In this document: positions 48,265 through 59,350 of the stretch, one piece after another
How positions within the stretch are numbered: position 1 is the stretch's first letter
How the letters are laid out: each line of letters opens with the position of its first letter
Origin: Heterobilharzia americana
Taxonomy: Eukaryota > Platyhelminthes > Trematoda > Strigeidida > Schistosomatidae
Direction: 5' to 3'
NCBI GenBank assembly: GCA_944470555.2
Contig: OX104134.1
Span: 15,665,248-15,729,247 of the forward strand
Length of the DNA stretch: 64,000 nucleotides
Program-made: the position numbers and the translations under genes
Notes under the pieces: generated by a model
The model's database searches: none
The model's input: the letters and a program-made list of their open reading frames with translations, nothing else
What the model was told of the DNA's origin: nothing

Positions 48265-49606
48265 CAGGTTATATCAAGTCACTACAAGAATATAACAAAT
48301 GAAAACGAGGTTATTACACTCATGTAATATGTTTTAGTTAATTACTACTGATTTGTCTTGACTTGTATTGATGACATTAAAACTCCTCATAAAGTGTACC
48401 ACTATATTATGGTAAGTTTAGCTTGCAAGATCGTACTGCACTCAAGACACCACGTACGCTCATTATGCTGACTATATGTGTGAGGTTATCAAGGTAATTG
48501 AAGATATATTTCTACACACTAGTCTGCAAAATCAACGGTTTCTAATACTACTTGTTTATTTGATGCTACTGTAACAGCCGCACTAATGTTTATAAATCTA
48601 TTACATATTGACGGATATTCTAATCACCAAAATTTATATCTATATTTTATTCATATCTTAGATTAACAATAAATTTGGAAATTAGCATAAAGTTACAGCT
48701 TGTTAACAGAAGAGTTATCAGAGACGGTGATCAGAACTGTTTAGACAGAAATATGCAGTCTGCAGGATTCTTGTATGTGGTAACAGGAAATAAGAGTATG
48801 CATAAACTATGCTTTAAGTTTTCATTTGTTTTGTTATGAGCAGTAATAAAAACGCTGGATGAGTAATAGTGCTGCTAACGCTTCAAGAAGCACAACTGTA
48901 TATTTATTCAGTAGAAGCTCGTTGTTCATTCATTTCATAATTTTCTCGTAAATGTTTAAGAAGGTGGAACCAGTAACTTCAGGTTGAGAATAAACACCTC
49001 AGAGCAAATCAAATAATTATGTTATGATACAGGCATTTGCAGGTGATTAGTCCCATACAAGATGAAACATGAGAATCACAAGTTCATTGCTAGCCTATAC
49101 ATAAACAAATTCAGCCATTCAACCTGCATAAAAGCTAACACCTGACACCAAATTGTCTGGTCACATTATTAGCCTCATAGAAACTTAAGACACAGATTAT
49201 TCTGTTATCTAATGTCATAAAAATTCACTTTAACCTGAAAAGAAGCAATAAAACTTTTAACCATCAATTATAAAGACCATCGTAGTCTATCCGGATGATA
49301 TTTAAGCCAGTAAACTTTGCCTACCTAACATAAAATATGAATATTCCATGGATTGGGATCATTACACTTCCACTCACGGGAAAAGTATCACTCACTAGGA
49401 TCAGCTGTTCTTATCTCATATAAAAGAGAACAAAAACGCGAAAGAGGTCAGTAGGTTGGACAATAAACAGACAGTTAAACAGTGAACCGAAATTTACTTC
49501 ACAAGATAGTTCTTTCAGCAAAAATGCTAACAGGATTAAAAGTTATTTATACCTCCCTTTATTATTTAGAAAGATAGCGATAAATCGGCAGTTCGATTGA
49601 TTCTTC

Positions 49607-49611
<5 letters not shown>

Positions 49612-49645
<34 letters not shown>

Positions 49646-49681
49646 GAGGGAGAGAGAGGAAAGGAGAGGAAGGGGGAGAAA
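49612..49681. repeat. (TA)n run followed by purine-rich (GA) tract
   Basis: About fifteen TA units (to 49642) pass directly into a G/A-only strand of about 38 bases (GAAGAGGGAGAGAGAGG and on). Confidence 0.93.
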
Positions 49682-50584
49682 TGCTGAGGATGATTTGAGT
49701 GCAACATTCGGAAATAGCAGGGAAACGTTAAATCGTTGGCTCACTAATTTGCCACCTACATAAAATCACAAAAGTGAGTAAAATTATGTACAGTTTTTGA
49801 GAATTTCACTCTGGTAGTGAAAGTCATGAATGACGTTCTGAGTGAACTTTTTGATGGAATAATGATTGTGCTGAAGAGCTGTAGGGTCAACGTCACACTT
49901 GGTAGTCTGAGGTCGACTAAACGCACCATTGAATTTGGAAGTTTGTGAGAATCTTTGGATTTCAATGAGGTATAAATCATGGACTAACATGAGTTTGGGA
50001 AAATTTGAAAGCAATAAGTCCCATCAAACTGAATTATTGACTGTTCTTTGTTAGTGACATGTTTCGAAATGGGTTTCCTGAATCTCTAATGAGAAGCCGT
50101 CACCTGTCCTTCCAATGAAGTGAGATGTGAGGACAAATACTCAATGAAGACATTGTATGACAGTTGTCTTGTGTCACGAGTTTCAGAAGTAGGAGAAATG
50201 CGGACTATTAGATTCCGACTCAGTGGTAGCGTGCTCAACGTGAAACCTGAAAGAAACTAGGCAGAACCATGCTGATGCCTAGGGATGCGGATTTCTCAAC
50301 AGTTCCATTCTGAAACGGAAAAGCTTTACAGTGTTCCCAAGTTTTCAATAATTCTTCAATTGTTCTCAGTCGTTGGTGAATACCGACTTGTAAACACGTT
50401 TTCCTGAGAGCGTAGAGTGTAATCAGAAAGATGGCAGTAGTCAATTTTAGTTCTGTAATCAACATTTCAAATGAACTATGGCTAGGTCATTTGTCAGCCC
50501 AAAACCTGAAATTTATACATTCCTATCTAAGTCTCAATAATTCTACGGAACACTTTATATTTGAGTAAGCCAACTTTACCAATT

Positions 50585-53500
50585 CAACTTCGTCTAGTTA
50601 ACTAGTTCACTAGTTACTACATGGTCCTAAGCCCACATAAAGAGGAAAGGTTGGTCATAGGGTCACGATGTTTGAAGCTGGCTGACAACGCTGCCCAGAT
50701 TGCAAAAGAGATGAGGAGGTTTGCACGAAAGTGCTAGGAATCTGCGAAACCAGATGGAATGGAAGTGGACTCTCCAAACTGCCAACTGCAGAGTCAACAA
50801 TCTACACCAATGTTGTCATCCAGACAGCTATCATGAGCACACTGAGTTTTGAAGTGGCGATCATGATGTCCAAAAGAACATCGAAGGCTCTCATGCAGTG
50901 GGAGCCAATCTCCCCAATGATCAGGATCAGAGTCATGACAGTAAGATTCAACTTCCCAAAAGGAAGGAGATTCACAACTATACAATACTACGCTACGCAC
51001 TTACAAATAATGCAAATCAAGTGGAGAAGGAGGAATTCTATAAGCAACTGCAATCAGTACAAAACAAGATACCAGTTGGTGACATCAAAATTCTAATGGG
51101 TGGGGTGACATGAATATTCACAAGGCAGCGAGAGACATGCAGTTGATTTCACCAGACACCAGGACGCACTACACTGGAAATCAGATCGACTTGATCTGAA
51201 TGTGAAGAAAGTGGAGATGGAGGTGCAGCCAGCCTACTGGAGATAAGATGAGATGGAGAACGAGGTGAGTTGGAGGTGTGGGTGAGCAGATGTAGGCGGA
51301 CACCACTCACTCACCACTCACTATCTAGTGCACGGAACCTGCTTTCAAAATCAAGTTGAAGGTCTTCAATTCGAGGAAGTTGGTGATAGACGATCACAGT
51401 TGAAGTAGAACAACCAGCCAGAACAGAAAATGAACTGATGGACGAAACTACAGATGACATCTTCATGTCAGTCAGCCATTAGGAAAAAGTGGAGGACATT
51501 AAGTAATATCCGTGAAGGATGGGGAGTGGAAGAACACTGGAACTGCTTGAAAGTTATATGGAAGGAAACCTACATAACGGTGTTAGGGAGGAAGAAGAAG
51601 GTGCGAGACAAGGAATGGATCTCTAGGGACACATGGATGCTGATAGAGAAGGGATAGGAAGATGGTGAAGCAGGAGATGAACCAGTGCAGTGCGGGCATG
51701 AACAACAAAAAGAGGAACTGAACACAACCTACAAAACACTACACTGAACAAAGAAGAGAAGAAAAGTGCGCGCAAAGACAAAGGATACTTCTACGACACA
51801 CTTGCAAGTGAAGCAGAACAAGCTGCAGGTAGGGGAGACAGAGACCTGACAAAATTTTATCAAATAACCTGGTTACTATCTAGGAGAGGAAAGATCAACA
51901 CAGATGAGACCAATGAAAGGTAGAGAAGGAAACTTAGTTACCAGAGAGAAGAAACAGTAAATGATGGGCACACCACTTCAGAGAACTCTTGAATCGACCA
52001 CCACAACCACCTGCAACTCGTCCAGGAATACCACCAGCAGCCAAGCCACAGAACTATCAGTGAAAACAAGCCCTCCGACAAACACCGAAGTTCTGAGCGC
52101 CATAAAGTTGCTGAAATCCGGTAAAGTAGCAGGACCCGATGGAATTCCTCCAGAAGCACTGAAAACAGACGCAGAGACATCGGAAGCGGACATGCACACA
52201 CCACTGTAGTAGAAGGTTTGGAAGGAAGGAAAGGTACCTACCAAGTGATTGGAAAAAGGGCTATATTGTCAAACATATGTCTTTGCAAGAACTGACGAGG
52301 AATCATGCTCCACACCTTCCATACCAAGCAAAATATTATGCTCATCATTCAAGAAAGATTGAAAGGTGCTCTGAATTCAAAATTACGACCAAAACAGGCT
52401 GGCGGACTGCAGGAAGAACAAAACATGTGAGGACCAAATTGCAACGCTACCCTGTGCTACGCATCATCATAGAACACAGCATACAATGACAGTCAACTCT
52501 CTACCTCAACTTCATCGATTTGAAAAAGCATTCGACAGTGTCGACCGACAAGTAATTTGACAGAAAACTACTTCAACACTACGGTTTCAGTTCCACAAAC
52601 CACTATCAACCTCATTCAAAACCAGTTGTATAATGATATGATGCTACATGCCAAGTGATTCACAATGGAAAGCTCAGTGATGCCTTTGAAGTGAAGATGA
52701 GAGTAAGAAAGGACAAGGTTGCCGCCTTCTATCATCCATGATCTTCCTGACTGTGGTCGACTCGACTGGACTGAGCTGGATCATGCAAGAAACTGTGAGG
52801 AGCGGGAAGAGGAACGTAGTATGGCTGGACCGATGGTAAGACCCCAGAAGAAGATTTGAATTTCGCCACCGATGATGATTTATTTCTTATATCTTGTGGT
52901 GGGCAAAAACCAACGAGTTGAGAGAAGAGACAGGGCAGCGAAGGCGTTACTTCGTTCAGGTGAACATAGAGAAGACAGAAGTGATGAAGATACCCAACCA
53001 CTACCGCGACCAACAACAATAACAACAAGCACCAAGCAAAATGAACGGGAGATATGTAAAGGAAGTTGTCTCTTTCACCTACCCACCTATGCAGCATCGT
53101 TTCAAATACAGGCGGCGGTGGCAGAGATGAGGATGTCAAAGCCAGGATCGGAAAGACGGCAAGACAGACCTTCTTTTATCTGAAGTCAGTGTGGAGATCG
53201 ACTGCATTTCACTGCACTCAGTATAAAGAAAATGATCCGGATTTTCAACACCAACTTCGTCAGTGCTTCTTCAGAAACTTGGCGCATCACAAAAAGCATT
53301 TCCGACAAACTGTAGATATACATCAATAGATGTAGTCTACGGTCACTCGATACTGACACTGAAGATCAGATGACCAGAATACTTAGAATAAACAACAAGG
53401 AAGTCTGGCTGGCTGGCGACGAACCAACCAAGAAGCCGTCCATCACCCAGTAAATATGCAGAAGGAAGTGGAGATGTTTTGGATTGGGCATACACTGAGA

Positions 53501-53711
53501 AGACCATCCGGGGATATCATGCCCCAGGCCAAGCCGTCGAATGGAACCCGCGCGGGAAACGACGAGCTGGGCGTCGAGGGTGATGTGGAGGAGGTTGTGT
53601 GAGGAAAAAATGAGAGCTTGTGGGTAGTCGTGGAGCTAGGTTGAAGAGACGTGCTACTGAAGTCCTATGTTCCACTAGGAACCCAAGGATCAGATAACAA
53701 ATAATATCAAT
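50585..53711 (+). mobile_element. RTE-clade LINE copy C (SR2-like), nearly full length but dead
   Basis: It starts like copies A and D (TCTAGTTAACTAGTTCACTAG) and runs through the endonuclease (GICETRWNGSGLSKL near 50736, VGDIKILMG near 51080), linker (WGVEEHWNCLKVIW near 51520, LLKSGKVAGPDGIPP near 52110), RT palm (LNFIDLKKAFDSVDRQ near 52505), the TGGGGRDEDVKARIG block (near 53110) and the end TTCCACTAGGAACCCAAGG (53670) with an AATATCAATAATAAC tail. Parts of the endonuclease N-terminus and middle RT are missing or frame-broken. It shares the frameshifting insertion at 51096-51115 and identical stop positions in the 51454-51657 block with copy A, so the two descend from one defective parent. 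Confidence 0.88.
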
Positions 53712-54477
53712 AATAACTTTGCCGGTTCTGACATATAAGAACCGAAGATCATTTGACTTTCTCTTCTAAGAAATAGGTAATGAAAAGCAGTGTGCGATTA
53801 CCAGTTATCTGTTTTTTTAAAATCATGATGGTATCACTCAAATCTGAGGGAAACTTTATTGTAGCTTGATGAACAGAATATACTAGTCATTTCTAATACA
53901 TTTACTGCAAGAAATAGACATCAGTTACGTAACCTTTGTATATCGTCAATTACGGAATGATTGAATATTTTTGTTACAGTACAGAACTCTAGGAGGATAA
54001 GCTCACTGGATAGCATAGACTTTGAATCAAGTAAAATCAGTTTCTTTGACATCTACTGTCCAAATGGTCAGGATGCTAGCATTACAGGATTTTTTTACTT
54101 AATTTAAAGATTCCCATTGTGATAATCAGAAAACAGAGTTTGAAGCGAATGATGTATTTTTGGCAAATTCTCATCGTTTTATAATTACATCTACAAATTA
54201 TTCAACATAGTCATTTGATACCAACATGGTTAAATTAATTCGGGTATATGAATTAAAAGATAACAATAAACGGGATAATAATAGAAGCAGAATATCTGAA
54301 AGTCTATATATTCTCATTAGTGAATCCTTGTAGGTGTGTGAGTGTACTGTATGTGTGCAGGGATAAGGAGGAAATAAAATTATAATTTTGACTACCTGAG
54401 ACAGTCGTGATTTAGGAGACTAGTATTGAAACTGGGTGATGATTGGAGGTGAAATGAAAATGCGGATGGTGACGAGA
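53712..54477. other. Spacer between two convergent LINE copies
   Basis: About 770 bases of AT-rich DNA with no motif recognised. It separates the 3' tails of copies C (plus) and D (minus). Confidence 0.5.
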
Positions 54478-54498
54478 TTATTATTATTATTATTATTT
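54478..54498 (-). repeat. AAT tail of RTE copy D
   Basis: Six to seven AAT units on the minus strand after the last coding bases. RTE elements end in short tandem repeats rather than poly-A; copies B and C end similarly. Confidence 0.9.
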
Positions 54499-54915
54499 GT
54501 CCCTTGGGTTCCTAGTGGAACATAGGGCTTCAGTAGCACGTCTCCAGTGACCTCTGTTCTCTGAGATCTTTTGAAACTGGTCCCAAGACAGCTCACAAGC
54601 TCTCATTTCCTCCTCACACGACCTCCTCCATGTCACCCTTGGACGTCCAAGTAGTCGCTTCCCATGGGGATTCCACTCGAGGGCCTGACGCGTGATGTCC
54701 TCAGTCGGCCTTCTCAGTGCATGGCCAATCCATCTCCACTTCTTCCTGCATATTTGTTGGGTGATAGGTTCTTGATTGGTTCGTTCCCAGAGTTCCTTGT
54801 TGCTTATTCTTTCTGGCCATCTGATCTTCAGTAGCGAGCCAGCGTAAGCAGTTGTTGATGAATGTCTATCGTTTATTGGAAATCCCTTTCGTAACGCGCC
54901 AAGTCTCTGATCCAT
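54493..54915 (-). pseudogene. RTE copy D: C-terminal domain
   Basis: The 140-residue frame reads SNKELWERTNQEPITQQICR, KKWRWIGHALRRPTEDITR, GRPRVTWRRSCEEEMRACEL, GHWRRATEALCS and ends NPRDK. The domain after RT in RTE elements is thought to bind nucleic acid; here it has a basic segment and conserved Trp residues. The frame reaches the tail, whose first AAT units supply the stop. Confidence 0.88.
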
Positions 54916-55461
54916 ACAAAAGCACTGACTTGACTGAAGTTGGTGTTGAAAATCCGTATCTTGTTCCGCATGCTAAGTGCAGAAGATCTCGACACTGGTT
55001 TCATGCTAATGAAGACCTGTCTTGCTTTTCCGATTCTGACTTTGACATCCTCGTCAGTGCCGCCTGTAGTTGAAACAGTGCTTCCTAGATAAGTGAAGGA
55101 GGTTACTTCCTTCCAGTTTCTCGCGTTGATGCTGATTGGAATTTGTTGTTGGTGGTGGTGGTGCTGTATCTTCATCACCTTTGTCTTCTCTATATTCACT
55201 TGAAGTCCCGTCTTCGCTGCCTCTTCTGTCAGCTTGTTAGTTTTGGCCTGTAGATCTTCAAGTTTATGTTACATCAGGCACAAGTCATCGGCGAAATCCA
55301 AGTCTGCCAGGTTCTTTTCCGTCGTCCAGCGTATCCCCCTCTTCTCGCTGCCTACTGTTTGCTGCAGTCCACCACAATCAGGAATATCATGGGGGATAGT
55401 AGGCAACCTTGTTTCACTCCTGTCTTCACTTCAAAAGTATCACTGAGCTTCCCATTGTGAA

Positions 55462-55677
55462 TTACTTGGCATATGTGGCATCTTCATATAGTTGTTGAAT
55501 GAGGCGGATAAAGGTTTGTGGTATTCCGTAGTATTGAAGCAGTTTCCAAATTACCTCTCGGTCGACGCTGTCAAAGGCCTCCTCAAAGTCGATAAAGTTG
55601 AGGTAGAGGGCTGATCGCCATTCTATGCTCTGTTCTATGATGATGCGTAGCGTAGCGTTGCAATTTGGTCGGCACAT
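55462..55677 (-). pseudogene. RTE copy D: RT palm motif A region
   Basis: The frame contains TLRIIIEQSIEWRSALYLNF then FIDFEEAFDSVDRE, RT motif A with the catalytic Asp kept, followed by KLLQYYGIPQTFIRLIQQLY. FADD, the second catalytic pair, follows in another frame at 55284-55295 (minus). Frameshifts separate these. Confidence 0.85.
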
Positions 55678-55874
55678 GATTTGTACTTCCTGAAGCCTGC
55701 CTGTTCCAGTCGTAGTTTTGAATCCAGTGCATCTTTAAGCCTCTCCAAGATGATGCGGCTTAATATTTTGCTTGCTTTGGGTGGATAGGAGAGTGATTCC
55801 TCGCCAGTTCTTGCAAGCACTGAGGTCTAAAACCATTCTTCGGCAGTTTGACAAGGTAACCCTTCTTCCAATCA

Positions 55875-56417
55875 CTAGCCAGGTACCTTCTCTTCCTTCC
55901 ACACCTTCTGCAATAGTGGTGTGAGTATGTCCGCTGTTGTCTCTGCATCTGTTCTCAGTGCTTCTGGTGGTATTCCATCTGGTCCTGCTGCTTTGCCGCA
56001 TTTCAGTAGCTTTATGGCGTTCAGGACTTCCATTTTCGTTGGGGGATTTATGTTCACTTGTAATTCAGCGGTTGAAGGTGGTATTTCTGGACGAAGTGCA
56101 AAAAAAGGTGGTGGTCGATTCAAGAGCTTCTTGAAGTGGTCGGCCCATCGTTTCCTCTGTTTCTCTTCTTTCGTAATTAAATTTCCTTCTTCATCTTTTA
56201 TTGGCTTCGTCTGTGTTGTTCTCTTCCCTGATATCAACCTGGTTATTTGATACAATGTTGTCAGGTCTCTCTTACCTACAGCCTGTTCTGCATCACTTGC
56301 CAGTGTTTCCCAGAAGTGTCTTTTGTCTTTCCGTGCACTCTTCTTCACTTCTTTGTTCAGTGTTTTATACATTGTGCTCAGTTCTTCTTGTCGTTGAGCA
56401 TCCTTGCACTGGTTCAT
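55875..56417 (-). pseudogene. RTE copy D: linker and RT N-terminal part
   Basis: The 180-residue frame reads KKSARKDKRHFWETLASDAE, DLTTLYQITRLISGKRTTQT, PIKDEEGNLITKEEKQRKRW, NAIKLLKCGKAAGPDGIPPE and ends near the RT fingers. AGPDGIPPEAL is a conserved LINE RT block. The frame shifts near 55880 (KEEKVPG); palm sequence continues in other frames. Confidence 0.85.
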
Positions 56418-56679
56418 CTTCTACTTCACCATCCTCCTCTCCTCTATCAGCTTCCGTGTATCCGTCGAGATTCATTCCTTGTCTTACACCTTCTTCCTTC
56501 CCAATATGGCTGTGCAGGTTTCTTTCCACATCTCTTTCAAAGACTTCCAGTGTTCTTCCACACAGGCATTTTCAGGGATGTTGCTCGATATCTCCCGTTT
56601 TTTCTTGATGGCTGCCGTGAAGATCTCCTTTTTAGTTTCATCCTGCAGTTTCCGAGTGTTGTACTTGAATTGAGGTCTA

Positions 56680-56958
56680 TCACCAGTTTCCTTGAAGGCT
56701 TTCAACCTGATTTGGAAAAAAGGTTCCTTGCACTGGATAGTGGTGTGAACCTACATCTGCTCCTCTTCTTGACCTTGTGTTCACTAGACTGTGTCTCCAT
56801 TTTCTTGAGATTGAGATAAAGTCGATTTGATTTCTAGTGTGTGTGTCTGGTGAAATCCATGTCGCTTTGTGGATATCCTTGTGCCCGAACACACTGACTC
56901 CAATCACCAAATCGTTGAATGCGCAGAATTCTGCAAACAATTCTCCATTCTCATTCAT
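56680..56958 (-). pseudogene. RTE copy D: endonuclease C-terminal half
   Basis: The 92-residue frame continues the endonuclease: NGELFAEFCAFNDLVIGVSV, FGHKDIHKATWISPDTHTRN, QIDFISISRKWRHS and GADVGSHHYPV. The last block should be the S-D-H motif of APE nucleases; here the Asp is His (codon CAC, near 56744), which would disable catalysis. HKATWISPD and QIDFI match the family's other conserved blocks. Confidence 0.82.
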
Positions 56959-56994
56959 TTCACCTAGCGCCTCTCGACCGATGGTTAGTTCTCT

Positions 56995-57549
56995 TCACGT
57001 GTTGTTTCCTCCCAGTTTGGCATTCATGTCGCCCATTAGAATTTTGATATCGCCAACTGACGTCTTGTCCAGTGTTGATTGAAGTTGTCTGTAGAAATCC
57101 TCCTCCTTCTCTTGCTCTGCATTATTTGTAGGAAAAATGCGTAACATTGAATGATTGTGACCTTCCTTCCTTATGAGTTGAACATTGCCATCATGATCCA
57201 GGTGGAGGAAGAGATTGTTTCTCACTGTATGAGAGCCTTCGATACTCCTGAGGACATCATGATAGCCACTCAAAACCTCAGTGTGCTCGTGGTTGTCGTC
57301 TGGGTGACAATATCGGAGTAGATTATTGAAAAAATTCTCCAGTTGAAGTTTGGACAGTCCACTCCCATTCCACCTGCTTTCGCAAATTCCTTGCACTTCA
57401 ATGTGATAGCTTCTCATCTCGTTTGCAATCTGGGCTGCCTTACTGGGTTCAAACATCGTGCGGACATTCCATGTCCCCACGTTTACTTTCGCTTTCATCG
57501 AGAGAGAGAAGACACATCGTCCAATTGGCTTCCCGAAGGCTTTTACCAA
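56995..57549 (-). pseudogene. RTE copy D: endonuclease N-terminal half
   Basis: The 184-residue frame reads VNVGTWNVRTMFEPSKAAQI, then VQGICESRWNGSGL with the APE-type catalytic Glu, SGYHDVLRSIEGSH, FYRQLQSTLDKTSVGDIKI and LMGDMNAKLGG. These are the conserved blocks of APE-like nucleases (N-x-R near the start, E in the ESRWNG block, D-x-N in GDMNAK), which nick target DNA. The frame ends at a stop shortly after GDMNAKLGGNNT; the second half continues in another frame. Confidence 0.85.
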
Positions 57550-57747
57550 CTGGCGTCATTTCGCCTCTCCGATTCCAGCGGGGAATAAGTTTGTTTTCAT
57601 TTTTTATATTTTGTTTGTGCTTTGAAGTTTCTGTAGGGGTTAGATTTGTTTTCCGGTGTAGAGTTGCTAGCCCTATGCCCAACCTTCCCTCTTTACCCGG
57701 GCTTAGGACCGGCTAGTAACTAGCAAACTAGTTAACCAGGCGAGGTT

Positions 57748-59350
57748 GGTGACGAGATACCTAGGAAATAAAATGATTATCGCATAGCGATTATATAATA
57801 AAATGTTAAAATTCTTAATCAGTTATGAAACTAAGGGCTCAAACTAAAATTATACTCATAAGAGTATAAACAGAGATAATATTTACATTTATCCGGGTGG
57901 CCGGGAAGGAAATTATTGTAATTGTATCTGAGTTGAAGTTGAAGGTCATGGGAGGGAAAGGAAAAGAACGAACATCTAAATACATAAATTAGGTTTAAAA
58001 ATTTTAATTGCTTTCGCTTCTGCCATGCTTAGCGATCGGATGCGCACAAATTTAGAATATTTTGATGGCACTTTGTAAATAATAGTAAATGCTGAGCTTT
58101 GGTCAATCGTATGCTGAGTATCTACTAGATGGGTGAGTAACGGATTTTTGATGGATTTCACTGTTCCTTTGCCTAACCACTCTAGACAGTGTTCAATGAA
58201 GCGATGAGGGGTTGCCAAGTCGTTCTACCTATGTAACTATCCCCACAGAAGCAGTTAAATTTATAAATGCAAATAGATGTGGCTAGATTCGGAAGCCTAT
58301 CTTTCAGTTAGATTGGCAACATACGGCAAGTAGCAGATTTCAAACATACTGTGGTGGCAAAGAAGGTTTATTTTATCAGATTTCTGAGTTTCAGTGTCAG
58401 TTTTTCTGCAGTCGCATCTCCTTTAAACTCTGAGGTTAGATCCAATCCTTTCTTCGGCACCATTTTATGGCGCTTTTCCCCAGCTATTTTCATTGTTACA
58501 GTCCTTACGAACATTTCAGGATGTCCATTCTCATATAAGGGGTTCTCTTGTGAGTTTTTCTGATTTATATACGAATTAATTTAACGATATTGGTATCATA
58601 TGACTATGTTGAATGAATAATTTGTAAATGTAATTGTAAAGCCTGACGAGAATTTACCGAAACTACATACTTGCTCCCAACTGATATAAATTGATATACA
58701 CAGTTGGAAGTAACACAGGAAGGGTACATGTAGACTTCTGACTGGACAAAAGAACAGAATGTTCAGCACGCAGGAAGTAACCTGCCTGCATGGAGAGTTC
58801 TAACCAATTACGTCTTCGGTAGTCTCCTAAACTTTCCTGCACTATCATCATATTTGAAATAGTGGCCAATGAACACAGGCTTTTTGCTAACTGTAGCTTT
58901 CTTCAACTTTTTGTCTTTTACCTTTACATATCTGTTGATTAACGCTTGTGGATATTCATTATCCCATAAGCATCTTCTAAATGTTTACTACTCTTTCTCC
59001 AGTTTAACACTGGAACATATCTTAACTCTGAGAAATAGAGTTTTAAGTAATCCCTGTTTGCGTTCATGTGATAACTATTAAAACTCAAGTAGGTACTATT
59101 CCACATGGTTTTTTGAGGATTGCACCTTTGGAACGTACTACCTGTCCTACATTGTTTGGTAATATCCAGAAAACTGAATTTTTCATCATTTTCTTATTGG
59201 TTAGTAAATTTGATTTTGTTAGGAAATCTATTAAAATGTTCTAGCAGTTGTGATGCATTCAATAAACCATTACAAACAACGAAGGCTTTCTTATCACAGA
59301 TGGGCTTTCGGAAAGAAGTATTGCCTCGTTAATTGTAGTGGTGAAAGTAC
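57748..59350 (-). mobile_element. Penelope-like retroelement fragment 6 (RT palm to GIY-YIG), decayed
   Basis: From right to left the minus frames read, in PLE order: HFNRFPNKIKFTNQ and ENDEKFSFLDI near 59220-59150 (end of the RT palm); MWNSTYLSFNSYHMNANRDY then LKLYFSEL near 59100-59030 (thumb); SNMMIVQESLGDYRRRNWL near 58850; then GDSYIGRTTW near 58230 (GIY-YIG core). At 58218-57976 come LLTHLVDTQHTID, FTIIYKVPSKYSK and SMAEAKAIKIFKPNLC. Frameshifts separate the blocks. The 3' side to 57748 would be PLE 3' flank; no hammerhead was recognised there. Copy D of the RTE starts at 57747, so the RTE or a deletion ends the PLE. Confidence 0.8.

Larger units (their letters stand above)
47961..50584. 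other. No gene recognised; two AT microsatellites
   Basis: Short frames through the AT repeats read only Tyr-Ile and are discarded. Minus frames at 49756-50014 and 50235-50465 have no recognisable motif. Confidence 0.45.
54478..57747 (-). mobile_element. RTE-clade LINE copy D (SR2-like), near full length with frameshifts
   Basis: This is the best-preserved LINE in the window, about 3.27 kb from a 5' leader (CCTCGCCTGGTTAAC at 57745 on the minus strand) to an AAT tail (54478-54498). Endonuclease, linker, RT and C-terminal domains are all present in order, listed below as sub-features, but joined by at least five frameshifts. RTE elements have a single long ORF, an APE endonuclease, an RT and a very short 3' UTR, as here. 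The last frame ends NPRDK and its stop codon comes from the AAT tail itself. It resembles SR2 of Schistosoma; the subfamily is inferred by eye. It sits directly beside PLE fragment 6. Confidence 0.92.

Noticed and set aside
48098..48295. Open frame through the AT microsatellite
   Set aside because: Reads Tyr-Ile repeats from a dinucleotide run; no start context or domain.
49562..49744. Minus frame through the TA run
   Set aside because: Same reason: repeat translated as Tyr-Ile.
56201..56819. Long plus-strand frames over RTE copy D (135 and 190 residues)
   Set aside because: Antisense to linker and endonuclease frames on the minus strand; Leu/Ser/Phe-rich and without domain.
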